A stretch of DNA of 64,000 nt from RBG-16-66-20 sp052386675 (GTDB lineage: Bacteria; Pseudomonadota; Gammaproteobacteria; Burkholderiales; SG8-39): contig JBQTJX010000039.1 in assembly GCA_052386675.1 (NCBI GenBank), forward strand, positions 87,510 to 151,509. The letters are read 5' to 3'. A program made the position numbers and the translations under genes. Below, piece after piece: positions 16,833 to 25,179 of the stretch. The notes below the pieces were generated by a model. It saw only the letters and a program-made list of their open reading frames with translations, made no database searches and was not told where the DNA came from. Each line of letters opens with the position of its first letter. Position 1 is the first letter of the stretch.

Positions 16833-16847
16833 ATGATGAGCATCATA
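16832..16847. promoter_or_regulatory. TetR-type operator at the regulator's own start
   Basis: Perfect palindrome TATGATGAGCATCATA, overlapping the first base of the tetR start codon, paired with the similar site at 16192-16213. Supports autoregulation. Confidence 0.7.
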
Positions 16848-17043
16848 CCGAATTCGGGCATGGAGCGCAAGCTGGACCTCCAGGCGAACGTCGGCAACAG
16901 TTGCGTCAGAGGCATTTCCGAAATGCCGGCGCCCCGTTTCCGTGTCGTCTCGGGAATGGTGCCAGCGCAGTTGCCACGGGGGGCGACGCGAGCGGCTGTT
17001 CGAGGTGGGACTGGCCGCCGACCAGGCGACCGGTCCCGGCTGC

Positions 17044-19899
17044 TTATTTGTTGCGGGTTTCCACCTGCTTCAACTCGACGTCCTCGGTGGTCGGCATGGG
17101 GCGCTCGCGTCGCGGGCGACCAAGCTGCACCGGCTCGGGTTCGCCCGAGGTGAACTTCGCCTTGGAGGCGTTGGTCTCGACCATCTGCAGGCCGGCTTCC
17201 GCCAGGATTGCCCTGGGATCCACGCTGGGAGCGGGCGCTTCGACGCGTCGCGGTTCCTGGCGCCGCACCGGTTCCGGTTCACGCATGGCAGGCGCCGCCA
17301 CCGGCGCGGGCGCCGGTTCGAAGACCATGGACGGCGCGCGCTCCTCGATCTGCACCTGGACTGGCGCGGGCGCTGCAGCCGGCACGGGAGCCGGAGCGAT
17401 CGTTTCATGCGCAGGCTCCTCGGCGTGCTCGTCCGCCTTGCGCTGAAGCTCGCGCAAGCGGAACTCCTCGCGCTGCTGGGCCGCGATTTCCTGCTCGGTC
17501 GCGTACTGAGAGCCGGGCAGGTGTGAAGCCGGCTGGCGTTCCGGCCGCGGGCCGCGGTCGCCGCCCTGCCGCTCGCCACCCGTGCGCTCGCCACGATCGC
17601 CGCGATCACGCCCACCACGCCGGCCACGCCGGCCACGACGTTCGCCGTTGCCCTGACCTGGCTGCTGGGCCGGCTGCACGCCTGGCTGCTGCGGGTCTCC
17701 CTGTGCCTGTTCGGCCAAGGGCTGCTGCATCTGGGCTTCGATCGCCTGCTCGCCTGATGGCAGTACTTGTTGCTGCTGAGCTTGCGGTTGCTGTTGCGGG
17801 CGAGGCGGGCGCTGCTCATGACGCTGGCGTTGCTCGCCACCGGGACGCTGTTCGCTTCCCGGTCTCGGCTGGCGCTGCTGGTCCCGGTTCGGGTCGCGGC
17901 CCTCGCGTCCACCGTCCCGTCCGCCCCGACCACCACGACCATCACGGCCACCGTCGCGGCCACCCTCACGTCCGCCGTCCCGTCCACCGCGACCGCCACG
18001 ACCATCCCGACCATCGCGGCCGCCGCGCCGGCCATCCCGGCCGCCATCCCTGCCGTGGCGATCGCCTCGATGCTCGTCACGCTGTCGCTCGCCGCGCTGC
18101 TGCGGTGCGGGCCGCATGGCGGGCTCATTGGCCGCCACGGGCTGCTCGGGTTTGTCCGACTTGAACAGGCCGAAGATGCGGCTGAAGAAGCCGCCCTGCG
18201 GCTGCACGAGGGGCGAGGGTGCGGCCGGGCTCGCGGCGACCGCCGCCGATACCGGCTGGCCCGGAACCGGATCCGGCACCACCGGCGCCGGCTGCGAGGG
18301 GATGATGCCCTTGACCGCGGCTTCCTGGCGCTCCTTCTTCTCGCCGCCCTGGCCGTCGGCCTCGCTCTTCTCCTCGGGCTGCTCGGCGAGCTCGTAGCTC
18401 ACCGGCACGTGTTCCATCTGGTTCAGCTCGTCGTGCTTGAGGCGCTGCACCTTGTAGTGCGGCGTCTGCAGGTGCGAGTTGGGCACCAGCACGATGTTGA
18501 CCTTGAGTCGCGCCTCGAGCTTCTGGATCTCGGCGCGCTTCTCGTTGAGCAGGAACGAGGCGACGTCCACGGGAACCTGCGCATGCACCGCGCCGGTGTT
18601 CTCCTTCATGGCCTCTTCCTGGATGATGCGCAGCACGTGCAGCGCGGTCGATTCGGTGCCGCGGATGAAGCCGGTGCCGCCGCAGCGCGGGCAGCTGGCG
18701 TGCGCGGTTTCCTCCAGCGAGGGCTGCAGGCGCTGGCGCGACAGCTCCAGCAGGCCGAAGCGTGAAATCTTGCCCACCTGGACGCGGGCGCGGTCGTAGC
18801 GCAGCGCATCGCGGAAGCGGTTTTCAACCTCGCGCTGGTTCTTGCCCGACTCCATGTCGATGAAGTCCACCACGATCAGGCCACCGAGGTCGCGCAGGCG
18901 CAGCTGGCGCGCCACCTCGTCGGCGGCCTCCAGGTTGGTGCGGAAGGCGGTTTCCTCGATGTCATGGCCCTTGGTGGCACGGGCGGAGTTGACGTCCACC
19001 GCCACCAGCGCCTCGGTATGGTCGATGACCACGGCGCCGCCGGAGGGAAGGTTGACGTGGCGCTGGTAGGCGCTCTCGATCTGGTGCTCGATCTGGAAGC
19101 GCGAGAAGAGGGGCACGTCGTCGCGGTACAGCTTGACCTTGCCGACGTTGGCCGGCATCACGGTCTGCATGAATGCGACCGCCTGGTCGTAGATGTCCTG
19201 GGTGTCGATCAGGATCTCGCCGATGTCGGGCTGCAGGTAATCACGGATGGCGCGGATGACCAGGCTGGATTCCAGGTAGATCAGGAAGGGCTTGGAGCCG
19301 GCTTCCTTGGCTGCGCCGTCCACTGCCTGCCACAGCTGCATCAGGTAACCCATGTCCCACTGCAGTTCCTCGACCGTGCGGCCGATGGCGGCGGTGCGGG
19401 CGATGACGCTCATGCCCTCTGGGACGACCAGCTTGTCCAGGGTATCGCGCAGCTCGTCGCGGTCCTCGCCTTCGACGCGGCGCGAGACGCCGCCACCGCG
19501 GGGGTTGTTGGGCATCAGCACCAGGTAGCGCCCGGCCAGGCTGATGAAGGTGGTGAGGGCGGCGCCCTTGTTGCCGCGCTCGTCCTTCTCCACCTGGACG
19601 ATCAGTTCCTGGCCTTCGCGCAGTGCATCCTGGATGCGGGCGCGGGACGGATCGACACCGTCGCGGAAATAGCTGCGCGCCACCTCCTTGAAGGGGAGGA
19701 AGCCATGACGCTCTTCGCCGTAGTCGACGAAGGCCGCCTCGAGGCTGGGCTCGATGCGGGTGATGACCGCCTTGTAGATATTGCTCTTGCGCTGTTCCCT
19801 GGCTGCCGATTCGATGTCCAGGTCGACCAGCCGTTGACCTTCTACTATGGCGACCCGCAGTTCTTCCTGCTGGGTTGCGTTGAACAACATTCTTTTCAC
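17044..19899 (-). CDS. rne: ribonuclease E
   Basis: A 951-residue endoribonuclease of the RNA degradosome. From the GTG at 19899 the numbering fits E. coli RNase E: S1 domain at about 38-120, catalytic Asp302 (VAVDVNSARATKG) and Asp345 (IVVDFIDME), and the zinc-link CPRC at 403-406. The C-terminal ~400 residues are disordered and low-complexity, with Arg/Gly/Asp repeats, a Gln-rich stretch and Pro/Ala segments, acting as RNA- and protein-binding scaffold in the family. AGGAG lies eight bases before the GTG, while the ATG three codons later is too far from it. rluC is divergent, as in many proteobacteria where rne controls its own mRNA through the leader. Confidence 0.95.
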   Translation of the reverse strand: MKRMLFNATQQEELRVAIVEGQRLVDLDIESAAREQRKSNIYKAVITRIEPSLEAAFVDYGEERHGFLPFKEVARSYFRDGVDPSRARIQDALREGQELIVQVEKDERGNKGAALTTFISLAGRYLVLMPNNPRGGGVSRRVEGEDRDELRDTLDKLVVPEGMSVIARTAAIGRTVEELQWDMGYLMQLWQAVDGAAKEAGSKPFLIYLESSLVIRAIRDYLQPDIGEILIDTQDIYDQAVAFMQTVMPANVGKVKLYRDDVPLFSRFQIEHQIESAYQRHVNLPSGGAVVIDHTEALVAVDVNSARATKGHDIEETAFRTNLEAADEVARQLRLRDLGGLIVVDFIDMESGKNQREVENRFRDALRYDRARVQVGKISRFGLLELSRQRLQPSLEETAHASCPRCGGTGFIRGTESTALHVLRIIQEEAMKENTGAVHAQVPVDVASFLLNEKRAEIQKLEARLKVNIVLVPNSHLQTPHYKVQRLKHDELNQMEHVPVSYELAEQPEEKSEADGQGGEKKERQEAAVKGIIPSQPAPVVPDPVPGQPVSAAVAASPAAPSPLVQPQGGFFSRIFGLFKSDKPEQPVAANEPAMRPAPQQRGERQRDEHRGDRHGRDGGRDGRRGGRDGRDGRGGRGGRDGGREGGRDGGRDGRGGRGGRDGGREGRDPNRDQQRQPRPGSEQRPGGEQRQRHEQRPPRPQQQPQAQQQQVLPSGEQAIEAQMQQPLAEQAQGDPQQPGVQPAQQPGQGNGERRGRRGRRGGRDRGDRGERTGGERQGGDRGPRPERQPASHLPGSQYATEQEIAAQQREEFRLRELQRKADEHAEEPAHETIAPAPVPAAAPAPVQVQIEERAPSMVFEPAPAPVAAPAMREPEPVRRQEPRRVEAPAPSVDPRAILAEAGLQMVETNASKAKFTSGEPEPVQLGRPRRERPMPTTEDVELKQVETRNK
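17885..18075 (-). repeat. degenerate tandem repeats coding the Arg-Gly-Asp tail of RNase E
   Basis: Short imperfect repeats of 9-18 bases code for RDG/GRG/GRD units in the C-terminal half of RNase E. The region has extreme GC content and is prone to length change by slippage. It codes an RG-type RNA-binding segment. Confidence 0.7.
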
Positions 19900-20182
19900 T
19901 TCGTGTTCTCCTGCGCGCGCAGGCGCGCCGGCATTCAGTCGGTCAGGTATCTCCAAAGAGGGGGGGCCAGAAGGCCGCCTGCGGGGAAATAACCACCTGC
20001 GCACGTTCCACTTCGATCGCTACTTGCGGTGAGCGAGATTAACCGCTGGCTTAGGGTCCGGCTCGCGGCCGGACAGGAGGCGGGTGGCAGGTACCGGCGC
20101 TGGACCTAGCTTGTAGTGGTCCAAAGCGTCTTGTGGTGCCTGTGCCTCGCAACTCGAAGCAAGAAGCAGGATAATAATAAAA
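19900..20182. promoter_or_regulatory. rne-rluC divergent intergenic region and rne leader
   Basis: About 280 bases between the rne GTG and the rluC ATG hold no gene. An A/T-rich GATAATAATAAAA lies just before the rluC start. The rne side is long enough for a structured 5' leader, which in other proteobacteria is the target of RNase E autoregulation; I cannot fold it here. Confidence 0.4.
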
Positions 20183-21127
20183 ATGAATGACTTAAGCAAG
20201 CCACGGGCGACTTGGCTTGAGGTCGGGGAGGAAAGCGCCGACCAGCGCATCGACAATTTCCTGCTGCGCCAGCTCAAGGGGGTCCCCAAAAGCCACGTCT
20301 ACCGGGTCCTCCGGAGCGGCGAGGTGCGGGTCAACAGCGGGCGGGTCAAGCCCGAGTACAGGCTAAAAGAGGGGGACAAGGTCCGCCTGCCGCCGGTCCG
20401 GGTGGCTGACCAGAGCCTGAAGCCTGTCGCACGCCCGCTGGACCTGAAGGTCGTCCACGAAGATCCGGCGCTGATCGGCATCGACAAGCCCTCCGGCATG
20501 GCGGTCCACGGCGGCAGCGGGGTGAGCTTTGGCGTCATCGAGGGCCTGCGCGCGGCGCGGCCGCAGGCGAAGTTCCTGGAACTGGTGCACCGGCTGGACC
20601 GCGATACCTCGGGCGTGCTGCTGGTCGCGAAGAAGCGCAGCGCCTTGACCGAGATGCATCGCAAGCTGCGCGAAGGCGAGGTCGAGAAGGTCTACATCGC
20701 ACTGGTGAAGGGACGCTGGGAAGGCGGCGCCCGCGACCTGAGCGATTCGCTGCACAAGTATGTGACCGCGAGCGGCGAGCGCAGGGTCCGCGTCGAGGAA
20801 GCGCAAGGCAAGGTGGCGGTCACGAAGGTGAAACCGATCCGGGTGCAGGATGATCTCAGCCTGCTCGAACTGCGCCTCATGACCGGGAGAACCCATCAGA
20901 TCCGCGTCCACCTCGCCCATGCGGGGCACCCGGTGATCGGCGACGACAAATACGGCGACTTCGAGCTGAACAAGCGCCTGGCGAAGGCGGGCGCAAAGCG
21001 GCTGATGCTGCATGCGCGTCGCATCGCCTTCGCGCATCCGGTGGGCGGCGACTGGCTGCAGCTGGAGGCGCCGCTGCCACCGGACATGAAGCCCTTCGTC
21101 GAGTCCAGCATGGGGAAGGCCGCTTGA
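20183..21127 (+). CDS. rluC: 23S rRNA pseudouridine synthase RluC
   Basis: A 314-residue RluA-family pseudouridine synthase. An S4 RNA-binding domain (residues ~20-80, QRIDNFLLRQLKGVPKSHVYRVLRSGEVRVN) precedes the catalytic domain with HRLDRDTSG, catalytic Asp139, and GRTHQIRVHLAHAGHPVIGD. RluC modifies U955, U2504 and U2580 in E. coli 23S rRNA. The divergent rne neighbour and downstream HAD gene match the usual order. The HAD gene begins inside its stop codon. Confidence 0.93.
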   Translation: MNDLSKPRATWLEVGEESADQRIDNFLLRQLKGVPKSHVYRVLRSGEVRVNSGRVKPEYRLKEGDKVRLPPVRVADQSLKPVARPLDLKVVHEDPALIGIDKPSGMAVHGGSGVSFGVIEGLRAARPQAKFLELVHRLDRDTSGVLLVAKKRSALTEMHRKLREGEVEKVYIALVKGRWEGGARDLSDSLHKYVTASGERRVRVEEAQGKVAVTKVKPIRVQDDLSLLELRLMTGRTHQIRVHLAHAGHPVIGDDKYGDFELNKRLAKAGAKRLMLHARRIAFAHPVGGDWLQLEAPLPPDMKPFVESSMGKAA

Positions 21128-21774
21128 GATACGGGCTCATCGTCTTCGATTGGGACGGCACGCTGCTCGATTCGGCTGCCGGCATCGCCGAGAGCATCCA
21201 GCTCGCCGCCGGTGACATGTCCCTGCCGGTGCCGGATCGCGAAACCGCCAGCCACGTCATCGGCCTCGGCCTGCACGATTCGCTGCGCCATGCGGTGCCG
21301 ACGCTGCCGGAATCCGGCTATGGCGAGTTCATCGAGCACTATCGGCGCCATTTCCTCGCGCGCGAGGAGACGATGCGATTGTTCCCGGGCGTGCCGGAAC
21401 TGCTCGAGGGCCTGCGCGCGCGCGGCCACCGCCTCGCGGTGGCCACGGGCAAGAGCCGCAAGGGCCTCGACCGGGCGCTCGCGGCCACCGGACTCGGGCC
21501 CTTGTTCGCGGCCACGCGCTGCGGCGATGAAACGCGCCCCAAGCCGGATCCGGCGATGCTGCTGGAATTGCTGCGGGAACTGGAATCGGCCGCGGGCTCG
21601 GCGCTCATGATCGGCGACACCTCGCACGACCTGCTCATGGCGACCAACGCCGGGGTGGACGCGGTGGCCGTCTCCAGCGGCGCCCACAGCGCCGATTCGC
21701 TGCGCTCGTTCGCGCCGCGAGCCTGCCTGCCCAGCGTCGCGGAGCTGCCGTCATGGCTGAGGACGCTCGGCTGA
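21124..21774 (+). CDS. HAD-superfamily hydrolase, phosphoglycolate phosphatase-like
   Basis: A 216-residue HAD phosphatase: motif I FDWDGTLLDS with the nucleophile Asp, motif II in VATGKSRKGL, motif III/IV PKPDPAML and MIGDTSHDLLMA. The helical cap between motifs I and II is of the C1 type, as in Gph/PGP enzymes. It starts at TTG at 21124, overlapping the rluC TGA, implying translational coupling. RluC-HAD pairs are common in betaproteobacteria. The substrate is not certain. Confidence 0.88.
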   Translation: MRYGLIVFDWDGTLLDSAAGIAESIQLAAGDMSLPVPDRETASHVIGLGLHDSLRHAVPTLPESGYGEFIEHYRRHFLAREETMRLFPGVPELLEGLRARGHRLAVATGKSRKGLDRALAATGLGPLFAATRCGDETRPKPDPAMLLELLRELESAAGSALMIGDTSHDLLMATNAGVDAVAVSSGAHSADSLRSFAPRACLPSVAELPSWLRTLG

Positions 21775-22109
21775 TATGCGCGGCCGCCGCGCTGGAGGAA
21801 TCCGGCAAGGGCGTGCGTTTCGAAGTCGAGTACTTCGGCGAGCCCGCGCCCGCGTTCGTGCTGCGTTTCCAGGGCAAAGTGCACGCCTACCTCAACCGCT
21901 GCGCGCATGTGCCCATGGAACTCGATTGGCGCGAGGGGGAATTCTTCGACCTGGAGCGGCGCGATTTGATATGCTCGACGCACGGTGCCTCCTATGCTGC
22001 GGACAGCGGCAGCTGCATCGGCGGCCCCTGCGGCAAGACCCCTTTGGTGAAGCTGCGGGTCGAAGAGCGCGACGGCTCGGTCTACTACCTGGGATCCGAA
22101 GATGACTGA
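21753..22109 (+). CDS. Rieske [2Fe-2S] ferredoxin-like protein
   Basis: A 118-residue single-domain Rieske protein. The cluster motifs are C-A-H in LNRCAHVPMEL and C-S-T-H-G in LICSTHGASY, spaced as in Rieske ferredoxins. No signal peptide or membrane segment, so it should be cytoplasmic. It overlaps the HAD gene upstream by 22 bases and the protease gene downstream by 8 bases, so the genes are probably cotranslated. The redox partner is unknown. Confidence 0.9.
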   Translation: MAEDARLICAAAALEESGKGVRFEVEYFGEPAPAFVLRFQGKVHAYLNRCAHVPMELDWREGEFFDLERRDLICSTHGASYAADSGSCIGGPCGKTPLVKLRVEERDGSVYYLGSEDD

Positions 22110-23046
22110 CAACGATGGCAATTGGGAACGCGGCCTCATCGAAAAGCTCGCCACCGAAGCCCTGAAGGAACAGCGGCGGGCGCGGCGCTGGGGCATCTTC
22201 TGGAAACTGCTCACCTTCGCCTACCTGACGGTGGTGCTGGTGCTGGCGCTGGACTTGAAGGCGCCGTCAGACGCCAAGGCGACGCGCCACACCGCGCTGG
22301 TGGAAGTGAACGGCATCATCGGGCCGGGGACCGACGCCAGCGCCGAGAAAATCTCGATCGCGCTGCAGGCGGCGTTCAAGGACAAGAACACCGCCGGGGT
22401 CGTGCTGCGCATCAACTCGCCCGGCGGCAGCCCGGTGCAGTCGCAGATCCTGTTCGACGAGATGAAGCGCCTGCGCGCCAAGTATCCGGCCATTCCGCTC
22501 TATGCGGTGGTCGAGGACCTGTGCGCCTCGGGCGGCTACTACGTCGCCGCCGCGGCGGACAAGATCTACGTCGCCAAGTCCAGCCTCATCGGGTCCATCG
22601 GCGTGCGCATGGATGGCTTTGGCGTCACCGGGTTGATGGAAAAGCTTGGGATCGAGCGCCGGTTGCTCACCGCCGGGTCAAACAAGGCGCTGCTCGATCC
22701 GTTCTCGCCGCTGGAGGAATCGCACAAGCAAATCGCGCTCGGCCTCATCGGCGAGATCCATGACCAGTTCGTCGGCGCGGTGCGCGACGGCCGCGGCAAG
22801 CGGTTGAAGGAAACGCCGGACATGTTCTCCGGCACCATCTGGACCGGGGCCAAGAGCATCGAACTGGGCCTGACCGACGCGCTGGGGAGCCTGGATTCGG
22901 TCGCGCGCGACGTCATCAAGGCCGAGGAGATCGTGGACTACACCCAGAAGGAGAACATCGCGGAGAAATTCGCGCGGCGGTTCGGGGTGGGGGTGGCCTC
23001 GGGGTTGGCGGAGATCCTGGCGAGGAGCGGGTTGACGGTGCGGTAA
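22102..23046 (+). CDS. sppA: signal peptide peptidase SppA, short form (S49 family)
   Basis: A 314-residue S49 protease. One N-terminal transmembrane helix at about residues 35-55 (FWKLLTFAYLTVVLVLALDL) anchors a periplasmic catalytic domain. The catalytic Ser lies in CASGGYYVAAAADKI, and the Lys of the dyad in KSSLIGSIGV or the later segment. It matches the ~36-kDa form lacking the duplicated N-terminal half of E. coli SppA. Role: degradation of cleaved signal peptides in the membrane. Its stop is followed eight bases later by a 24-bp perfect palindrome. Confidence 0.9.
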   Translation: MTDNDGNWERGLIEKLATEALKEQRRARRWGIFWKLLTFAYLTVVLVLALDLKAPSDAKATRHTALVEVNGIIGPGTDASAEKISIALQAAFKDKNTAGVVLRINSPGGSPVQSQILFDEMKRLRAKYPAIPLYAVVEDLCASGGYYVAAAADKIYVAKSSLIGSIGVRMDGFGVTGLMEKLGIERRLLTAGSNKALLDPFSPLEESHKQIALGLIGEIHDQFVGAVRDGRGKRLKETPDMFSGTIWTGAKSIELGLTDALGSLDSVARDVIKAEEIVDYTQKENIAEKFARRFGVGVASGLAEILARSGLTVR

Positions 23047-23053
23047 GGGGGAT

Positions 23054-23077
23054 GGATGTAACCGATCGGTTACATCC
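23054..23077. repeat. 24-bp perfect palindrome, copy 1
   Basis: Core ATGTAACCGATCGGTTACAT flanked by GG and CC, perfectly self-complementary, between two convergent genes. The same 20-bp core recurs at 62757-62776. Without a loop or T-tract it is not a standard terminator; it looks like an operator or an extragenic repeat. Confidence 0.75.
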
Positions 23078-23083
23078 GTTGCC

Positions 23084-23767
23084 TCACCGGGCCTCGATCA
23101 GGAACACCGCCGGCCGCTTCCCGATGGACGGCCGGCTGCGGCGCCAGGCAGAGATGCGTTTCGTCACCACCGATTCGTCCGCCAGCGTAAGGTCAATGGC
23201 GACGCACAACCGCGTCTCAGGCGCGCAAGTCTCCAGCAGCGCGCCCAACATGGCATCGTTCCGGTACGGCGTCTCGATGAAGATCTGCGTCTCGTCCTCG
23301 CGGCGCGAACGCAGTTCCAGTTCCCTGATCCGCTTCTCCCGTTGCGCCTTCTCGCGCGGCAGGTAGCCGCAGAACGCGAAGCGCTGGCCCTCAAGTCCGG
23401 AGGCCATTAACGCGAGCACGATTGAGGAGGGTCCCACCAGCGGCACGACACGAAAACCTTCCCGATGCGCCGCGTCCACCAGCTTCGCACCAGGATCGGC
23501 GATGGCCGGGCAACCAGCCTCGGACAACAGCCCGAGCGGCCGCCCATCGCGCAGCGGCTGGAGCAGGAAAGCGATGTCTTCTCCGATCTCCTGGATAGAC
23601 GCCAGCTTCGGATCGCATCCCGCGGCAGACAAGAATGCCCGCGCGCTCTTCGCGTCCTCCACCGCGAAATCCCGCAGCGAACGCACGGTCAGCAGTGCGG
23701 AAACCGGCAGCGATTCCTCGGGACTCGCGCCCAAAGGCGTGGGAATCGCATACAGGATTCCGGCCAT
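23084..23767 (-). CDS. tetrapyrrole methylase-family SAM methyltransferase (RsmI-like, short)
   Basis: A 227-residue protein with the TP-methylase fold: ILYAIPTPLG at the N-terminus, GLLSEAGCPAIADPGAKLV and VVPLVGPSSIVLALMASGL forming the SAM pocket, and FIETPYRN. It resembles RsmI (16S rRNA C1402 2'-O-methyltransferase), but is about 55 residues shorter and is a second paralogue type common in betaproteobacteria. Start ATG 23767 touches the yceF stop. The exact RNA or other target is unknown. Confidence 0.85.
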   Translation of the reverse strand: MAGILYAIPTPLGASPEESLPVSALLTVRSLRDFAVEDAKSARAFLSAAGCDPKLASIQEIGEDIAFLLQPLRDGRPLGLLSEAGCPAIADPGAKLVDAAHREGFRVVPLVGPSSIVLALMASGLEGQRFAFCGYLPREKAQREKRIRELELRSRREDETQIFIETPYRNDAMLGALLETCAPETRLCVAIDLTLADESVVTKRISAWRRSRPSIGKRPAVFLIEAR

Positions 23768-24369
23768 CAGCCGAGCACCGGCATCCCGGCCTGCTCCAGC
23801 AACTCCGTCAATGCAATCAGCGGCAACCCGACCAGCGCGGTCGGATCGTCGGTGCGCAGGCTTTCCATCAAGGCGATGCCCAGCCCCTCGGACTTGGCCG
23901 ATCCCGCGCAGTCGTATGGCTGCTCGCGCAGGAGGTAGTTCTCGATTTGCGCCGCCGTGAGCTGCCGGATGGCGACGTCGCAAGGCACGACGCGGCTGGC
24001 GACAAACCCGGAGGCTGCATCGAGCAACGCCACAGCAGTGTCGAAGCGCGCCGTCTTCCCGCTCATGTGCGCCAGCTGCCGGCGCGCGTTCTCGTGTGAC
24101 CCGGGCTTGTCCAATATGACCCCCTCGCAGGAGGCGACCTGGTCCGAGCCGATGATCAGGGCATCGGGAAAACGGTTCGCCACGGCCCGCGCCTTGAGGA
24201 TGGCCAGGCGCGTGGCAGTGGCCGACGGCGACTCCCCGGGCAAGGGCGCCTCGTCGCTCCCCGGGCTCGCCGTTTCGAAGCGCAGCCCGAGCCGGTCCAG
24301 CAGTTCCCGGCGGTACCGGGAGGTGGAGGCGAGCACGAGCCGCCGGGGAGCCGGGCTATTTGAGGGCAT
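23767..24369 (-). CDS. yceF: Maf-like nucleotide pyrophosphatase YceF (m7GTP type)
   Basis: A 200-residue Maf protein: LVLASTSRYRRELLDRLGL near the N-terminus (S/R/K triad region), the ESPSATATRLAILKA helix, GSDQVASC and the DKPGSHENARRQL segment. The YceF branch hydrolyses m7GTP to prevent misincorporation. It is divergent from yceD, as in E. coli and relatives, with a 49-base gap holding a good promoter for the other direction. Longer upstream readings run antisense to yceD and are rejected. Confidence 0.92.
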   Translation of the reverse strand: MPSNSPAPRRLVLASTSRYRRELLDRLGLRFETASPGSDEAPLPGESPSATATRLAILKARAVANRFPDALIIGSDQVASCEGVILDKPGSHENARRQLAHMSGKTARFDTAVALLDAASGFVASRVVPCDVAIRQLTAAQIENYLLREQPYDCAGSAKSEGLGIALMESLRTDDPTALVGLPLIALTELLEQAGMPVLG

Positions 24370-24378
24370 GACTTTGTT

Positions 24379-24408
24379 TTGACACAGATTTTCGCCGCAT
24401 GATACCAT
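24379..24408 (+). promoter_or_regulatory. promoter for the yceD-rpmF-plsX-fab operon
   Basis: Perfect -35 TTGACA (24379-24384), 18-base spacer, -10 TACCAT (24403-24408). The predicted start site is only a few bases before the yceD ATG at 24419, so the message would be nearly leaderless. Confidence 0.6.
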
Positions 24409-24418
24409 CCGCCCCCTT

Positions 24419-24916
24419 ATGCCGCGCCGGCCGGTCATCGATGGCCTCGAATTCGCGAGGGCCGGCTCCAGATTGCAGGTGGATTGGCCAGTGTCGGATT
24501 TTCCAAGGTTGCGCGACAGCCTGCACGCCGACACTGGAACGATCGACTGCGAACTGGAGGGCATCCAGGAGAACCTGGGCAGGCGCGCGCTGCGGTTGCG
24601 GCTGTCCGGGACCCTGCAGCTGACCTGCCAGCGCTGCCTGGGCGCGCTGGCGCAGGCAGTGCAGGTGGACGAGATGCTGCTGCTGGCGGAAACGCAGGCG
24701 GAGATCGATGCCGAGCCGGTGAATCCGGAGGCGCCGGAGCGGATCCTGGCGGGGCGCGAGATGCAGGTGCATGAGCTGGTGGAGGACGAACTGGTGCTGG
24801 CGCTGCCGATCGCGCCAAGGCACGAGCGCTGCGACGGGGACAAGCCCGGCGCGGCGGCAACGAAGCAATCGCCGTTCGCGGGTCTGAAGGACCTGATGCA
24901 CGGCGGCAGGCACTGA
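24419..24916 (+). CDS. yceD: YceD / DUF177 family, 23S rRNA accumulation protein
   Basis: A 165-residue DUF177 protein. The family Cys pair appears as LTCQRCLGAL, followed by an acidic segment and the conserved EDELVLALPIAPRHERC. YceD is needed for normal 23S rRNA levels in E. coli and plants. It leads the rpmF-plsX-fab cluster, the standard arrangement linking ribosome and lipid synthesis. The start is 11 bases after a good -10 box with no ribosome binding site, so it may be translated from a leaderless message. Confidence 0.9.
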   Translation: MPRRPVIDGLEFARAGSRLQVDWPVSDFPRLRDSLHADTGTIDCELEGIQENLGRRALRLRLSGTLQLTCQRCLGALAQAVQVDEMLLLAETQAEIDAEPVNPEAPERILAGREMQVHELVEDELVLALPIAPRHERCDGDKPGAAATKQSPFAGLKDLMHGGRH

Positions 24917-24951
24917 ACGAAGACCGAATAAATTCATATCTAGGAGTCACC

Positions 24952-25131
24952 ATGGCAGTCCAGCAGAACAAGAAGTCGCCCTCGAAGCGGAACATGCACC
25001 GCTCGCATGATTTCCTGACCCCGCCGTCGCTGGCGGTGGAGCCGACCACCGGCGAGGCGCACCTGCGCCACCACATCAGCCCGACCGGCTTCTATCGCGG
25101 CAAGAAGGTCACCAAGGACAAGGGCGAGTAG
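24952..25131 (+). CDS. rpmF: 50S ribosomal protein L32
   Basis: A 59-residue protein: MAVQQNKKSPSKRNMHRSHD, then TGEAHLRHHISPTGFYRGKKV. This is the non-zinc form of L32, as in E. coli. AGGAG precedes the ATG by six bases. It sits between yceD and plsX, the conserved position. Confidence 0.95.
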   Translation: MAVQQNKKSPSKRNMHRSHDFLTPPSLAVEPTTGEAHLRHHISPTGFYRGKKVTKDKGE

Positions 25132-25179
25132 CCTTTTCCGGCCGCCTGACCGGCCGCCGCATTTTCCAATGCAGCCGGG

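Noticed and set aside
16848..17043. Small frames in the gap between tetR and rne
   Set aside because: No ribosome binding sites, no motifs, and they overlap the operator region or run antisense; nothing supports a gene.
23054..23077. Bidirectional terminator between sppA and the methyltransferase
   Set aside because: The palindrome has no loop room and no flanking T-tract, and the identical copy at 62757 is not between convergent genes.
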